DNA from: Corynebacterium jeikeium
GTDB lineage: Bacteria > Actinomycetota > Actinomycetes > Mycobacteriales > Mycobacteriaceae
Direction: 5' to 3'
DNA length: 64,000 nucleotides
Assembly (NCBI RefSeq): GCF_000738175.1
Contig: NZ_JFCH01000027.1
Span: 1-64,000 of the forward strand
Program-made: the position numbers and the translations under genes
In this document: positions 61,434-64,000 of the stretch, piece after piece
Numbering within the stretch: the stretch's first letter is position 1
Layout of the letters: each line of letters begins with the position of its first letter
The notes under the pieces: generated by a model
Databases searched by the model: none
What the model saw: the letters and a program-made list of their open reading frames with translations, nothing else
Told to the model about the DNA's origin: nothing

Positions 61434-62633
61434 ATGTCCGAACCCTCATCCCAAGCCGCCGTACCCAGCCAGCGAAACCCCTTCCGCCCCAGCTTCGGCA
61501 CGTCGCCGTACTACCTGGCGGGCAGGGCTGAGTTGCTGCAGGATTTTGAGCTCAGTCTCGCCGAAGGTCCCGGCTCCCCACACCGCACGATTCTGGCCAG
61601 CGGTCTGCGTGGTGTGGGCAAAACGGTACTGCTCAACGAGATCGAGGACAAGGCCCGCGCCCAGGGTTGGATCGTCCTGCGCGCCTACCCCAATAGCGAC
61701 ATGATCTCCGAGCTGGTCGAAACAACGATCCCCACCGCCATCACTAGCATCGAGCAGCCACCGGAGCGCAAGCTTTCCGGGGCCTCCATCACCGGTGTGG
61801 GCAGCTTCCGTACTGAAGCCCACTCCCGAGCTGAAGATCTCCGCAGCGTGCCAACGCTCATTACCCGCCTACGCGAACTCTCCGACGTGATCACCGGCAC
61901 CGGCATCCTCATCACCCTCGACGAGCTGCAATCCGCCGACCTCGACCAGCTCCACCGCCTGGCCACAGCGGTCCAGGACCTCATGCGCGATGAGCGCGAC
62001 ATCGCCTTCGTCTGCGCGGGCCTACCCCACGGCGTGGACACGCTACTGCAGCACGAGGGCACCACGTTCCTCCGCCGCGCCTTCCGTGTGGACCTCCACG
62101 CTGTGCCGACTGAGGAAGTCTCGAAGACCCTTGCGATCACCGCCGCGGATTCTGGCCGCCCTTTTACTGATGACGCCCTAGGCCGCGCCACCGACATTTG
62201 CCGCGGATACCCCTACCTCATCCAGGTGGTTGGCGCACTGTCCTGGGCGGCTGCCGGAATCGACGGTTCGGGCACCATCGAGGCCGCACACGTGGAGACT
62301 GCCTCCCAGCGGGCTATCGACCGCATGACCAGCCACGTCCACCGGCCCGCGCTCAGCCGCCTGCCGGAGGGCGAAATGAACTTCCTCCGCGCGATGGCTG
62401 CGATAAGTGCCGACGAGGGGGCGTCCGAACCAGAACCGGTAAGCGCGGCAGCACCGGCAACGAGAGCTGTCAAGACTGGCGACATCGCCGCTCACCTGGG
62501 CGTAGAGCCAAGAGGCCTGTCCACCTGGCGAAGCCGCCTCATTACCCGCGATCTGATCGAGCCGGCGGGATTCGGCCGCGTGCGATTCACGCTGCCGTAC
62601 ATGGAGGACTACATCCGGCAGCAGGACGGGTAG
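61434..62633 (+). CDS. AAA ATPase of ORC/Cdc6-like type with C-terminal winged helix
   Basis: 399 residues. N-terminal PFRPSFGTSPYYLAGR is followed by Walker A ASGLRGVGKTVLLNE and Walker B GILITLDELQSAD, sensor-like FVCAGLPHGVD. The last ~90 residues (VKTGDIAAHLGVEPRGLSTWRSRLI) look like a winged helix for DNA binding. Such ATPases occur singly in many actinobacteria with unknown role. ATG 61434 is 7 nt after TATGGT (61421-61426). A low-complexity stretch (about 328-343) interrupts the C-terminal part. The convergent etfBA terminator follows. Confidence 0.8.
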   Translation: MSEPSSQAAVPSQRNPFRPSFGTSPYYLAGRAELLQDFELSLAEGPGSPHRTILASGLRGVGKTVLLNEIEDKARAQGWIVLRAYPNSDMISELVETTIPTAITSIEQPPERKLSGASITGVGSFRTEAHSRAEDLRSVPTLITRLRELSDVITGTGILITLDELQSADLDQLHRLATAVQDLMRDERDIAFVCAGLPHGVDTLLQHEGTTFLRRAFRVDLHAVPTEEVSKTLAITAADSGRPFTDDALGRATDICRGYPYLIQVVGALSWAAAGIDGSGTIEAAHVETASQRAIDRMTSHVHRPALSRLPEGEMNFLRAMAAISADEGASEPEPVSAAAPATRAVKTGDIAAHLGVEPRGLSTWRSRLITRDLIEPAGFGRVRFTLPYMEDYIRQQDG

Positions 62634-62653
62634 CGCAGAACAGGAGACAAGAA

Positions 62654-62701
62654 AACCGGCGCCCTTCCGCCTGCGTAAAGCTAAGCGAAAGGGCGCCGGT
62701 T
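62654..62701 (-). terminator. Terminator of etfBA (possibly bidirectional)
   Basis: 13-bp perfect arms AACCGGCGCCCTT / AAGGGCGCCGGTT separated by 22 nt. On the minus strand the stem is followed by TTTTCTTG. It lies between the convergent AAA ATPase and etfA genes. Confidence 0.85.
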
Positions 62702-62762
62702 AATGGCTGCCGTCCACGCCAGTAGTGGCGATAGGACGGCTATTAAAGCCTAGGGCGAAGAA

Positions 62763-63716
62763 CTACTTGCGGTTCTTCAGCTCCTCGGTAGCCTGCGGAG
62801 CAACCTTGAACAGGTCGCCGACAACACCGAAGTCTGCGATCTCGAAGATGGATGCCTCTTCGTCCTTGTTCACAGCAACGATGGTCTTGGAGGTCTGCAT
62901 ACCAGCCTTGTGCTGGATAGCGCCGGAGATACCCAGTGCGATGTACAGGTTCGGGGAGACCGTAACACCGGTCTGACCGACCTGGAACTTGCCCGGGTAG
63001 TAGTCTGCGTCCACCGCCGCACGGGAAGCACCAACAGCGGCACCCATGACGTCGGCCAGCGGCTCGACAACGTCGGTGAAGCCCTCGGAGCCACCAACGC
63101 CACGGCCACCGGAGACCACGATGTTGGCCTCGGTCAGGTCCGGACGGTCGCCAGCCTCAGCCGGAGCGAAGGAGGTGATGGTGACGGCGGTCGGGCCAGC
63201 GCCCGGCAGCTCAACCTGCTGGACGTTGCCAGCGGCAGCCTGCGGCTCCGGATCCAGGGAGCCCGGAGCCAGGGTGAAGACCGGGGATGCGCCAGCGGCG
63301 GAAGCGGTAACGGTGTAAGCGCCACCGAAGATGCTGATCTCAGCGGACTTCTCGGCGGTGATGCTGCTGGTGTTGTACAGAACACCGGAAGCAACGCGGG
63401 CGCCTACGCGGCCTGCAACCTCGTTGCCGGTTGCGGTAGCGGAGACGATAACCGGAACCTGCAGCTGAGCTGCCAGGCCGGACAGTGCGTCGACCTCCGG
63501 GGTAATCAGCAGGGACTCTGCCTGGTCGGACTCTGCGGCGTAGATGGTCTCTGCGCCAGCCTCGGCCAGTGCGCCCTGCAGCTTCTCGGTGGTGCCGGGA
63601 GCGCCAACAACAACGGCGCCAACGGTGCCGAATACACGTGCAGCGGTGATCAGCTCGACGGTGGAGTTCTTCAGCTGACCCTCACCGTGCTCAACCAGTA
63701 CTAGTACGTTGGTCAT
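62763..63716 (-). CDS. etfA: Electron transfer flavoprotein alpha subunit
   Basis: 317 residues. The N-terminal nucleotide-binding-like domain starts VLVLVEHGEGQLKNSTVELI; the C-terminal FAD domain includes VSGGRGVGGSEGF, GASRAAVDADYYPGKFQVGQTG and ALGISGAIQHKAGMQTS with the closing NKDEEASIFEIADFGVVGD. Together with EtfB it carries electrons from acyl-CoA and other dehydrogenases to the quinone pool. It starts 21 bp after the etfB stop and has GGAC-like bases upstream; one operon. Confidence 0.96.
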   Translation of the reverse strand: MTNVLVLVEHGEGQLKNSTVELITAARVFGTVGAVVVGAPGTTEKLQGALAEAGAETIYAAESDQAESLLITPEVDALSGLAAQLQVPVIVSATATGNEVAGRVGARVASGVLYNTSSITAEKSAEISIFGGAYTVTASAAGASPVFTLAPGSLDPEPQAAAGNVQQVELPGAGPTAVTITSFAPAEAGDRPDLTEANIVVSGGRGVGGSEGFTDVVEPLADVMGAAVGASRAAVDADYYPGKFQVGQTGVTVSPNLYIALGISGAIQHKAGMQTSKTIVAVNKDEEASIFEIADFGVVGDLFKVAPQATEELKNRK

Positions 63717-63737
63717 GTCCTTAAATCCCTACTTCCC

Positions 63738-64000
63738 TTAAACCAGCTTTTCCTTGACCAGGAACTCGACCAGCTGCTTGCCGCCCTCGCCCTCGTCGTT
63801 GACGATCTCACCAGCCGACTTCGGCGGCTTCGGGGTGGAAGCGGAAACGGAGGTGGTGGCGTTTGCCAGGCCAACGTTTGCAGCGTCCACGCCAATCTCT
63901 TCCAGAGACAGCTCTTCGATGGTCTTCTTCTTGGCAGCCATGATGCCCTTGAAGGCAGCGAAGCGCGGGGTGTTGGACTTCTCAGTCACAGACACGATGG
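63738..64000 (-). CDS. etfB: Electron transfer flavoprotein beta subunit, C-terminal part (cut by window edge)
   Basis: The frame is open to the right edge of the window and ends at 63738 with KQLVEFLVKEKLV. The segment SVTEKSNTPRFAAFKGIMAAKKKTIEEL is the conserved EtfB recognition-loop region and the C-terminal tail that wraps around EtfA. About 87 codons are visible; the N-terminal two thirds lie outside. It is followed by etfA in the same operon. Confidence 0.9.
   Translation of the reverse strand, partial: IVSVTEKSNTPRFAAFKGIMAAKKKTIEELSLEEIGVDAANVGLANATTSVSASTPKPPKSAGEIVNDEGEGGKQLVEFLVKEKLV

Overview
The window is GC-rich actinobacterial chromosome, and gene content and order point to Corynebacterium. 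Supporting signs are an MscCG-type channel with a fourth C-terminal membrane helix, an ilvB-ilvN-ilvC operon behind a leader-peptide attenuator, an IS1249-like transposase, a DtxR-type iron operator, and many genes whose start codon lies exactly 7 nt after a TAnnnT -10 hexamer (leaderless transcripts). The backbone etfB-etfA / nifS / mnmA / metE-like / ligA / ACT gene / gatC-gatA / pfkA / gatB / DoxX / ilvD / ilvB-N-C / serA / leuB / FAH hydrolase matches the block known from Mycobacterium tuberculosis (Rv3029c down to Rv2993c) and C. glutamicum (cg1458 back to about cg1400). No species is claimed.

Layout. 1-2.8 kb: cut-off IS transposase and two tandem secreted LpqC-like esterases. 2.9-9 kb: TIM-barrel isomerase, isochorismate synthase, oxaloacetate decarboxylase-like FAH protein, Tat-exported PhoD phosphatase, leuB. 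9-11.5 kb: two-gene ABC exporter. 11.7-14.6 kb: serA and a CobW-type metallochaperone GTPase. 14.7-18.7 kb: four-gene iron-siderophore uptake operon under a DtxR-like operator. 18.9-19.9 kb: CDF metal exporter. 20.2-24.2 kb: ilvB-ilvN-ilvC with leader peptide and attenuator. 24.7-29.3 kb: mscCG, PH-like membrane protein, ilvD. 29.4-34.2 kb: UvrA-like ATPase and DoxX protein, converging with no spacer. 34.3-43.3 kb: gatB, HNH/DUF222 protein, pfkA, MFS exporter, Nudix hydrolase, gatA, gatC. 43.3-47.5 kb: ACT protein, two-ACT threonine dehydratase, dicarboxylate symporter with an interrupted N-terminus. 47.9-54.3 kb: three paralogous membrane-anchored secreted proteins (VWA family). 54.3-64 kb: ligA, aldo-keto reductase, MetE-like protein, mnmA, cysteine desulfurase, small membrane protein, AAA ATPase, etfA and the 3' part of etfB.

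Functional themes. Branched-chain amino acid synthesis is concentrated here (ilvA, ilvD, ilvB, ilvN, ilvC, leuB), with serA nearby. Metal handling forms a second cluster (iron uptake, CobW, CDF). The third theme is the conserved tRNA-amidation/thiolation and ligase block (gatCAB, mnmA, nifS, ligA). No rRNA, tRNA, CRISPR array or prophage was seen.

Most unusual points: (1) the 7-mer TGACGCC occurs about 44 times on both strands, usually behind a T-rich tract, inside genes as well as between them, like an uptake-signal sequence; (2) the VWA-family cluster shows stepwise loss of the metal site and then of the whole domain; (3) the ilv attenuator leader peptide is itself predicted leaderless; (4) 11-bp phased direct repeats lie upstream of mscCG; (5) unrelated tandem repeats recur just 3' of minus-strand genes; (6) an amber codon interrupts a His-rich N-terminal extension of the dicarboxylate symporter.
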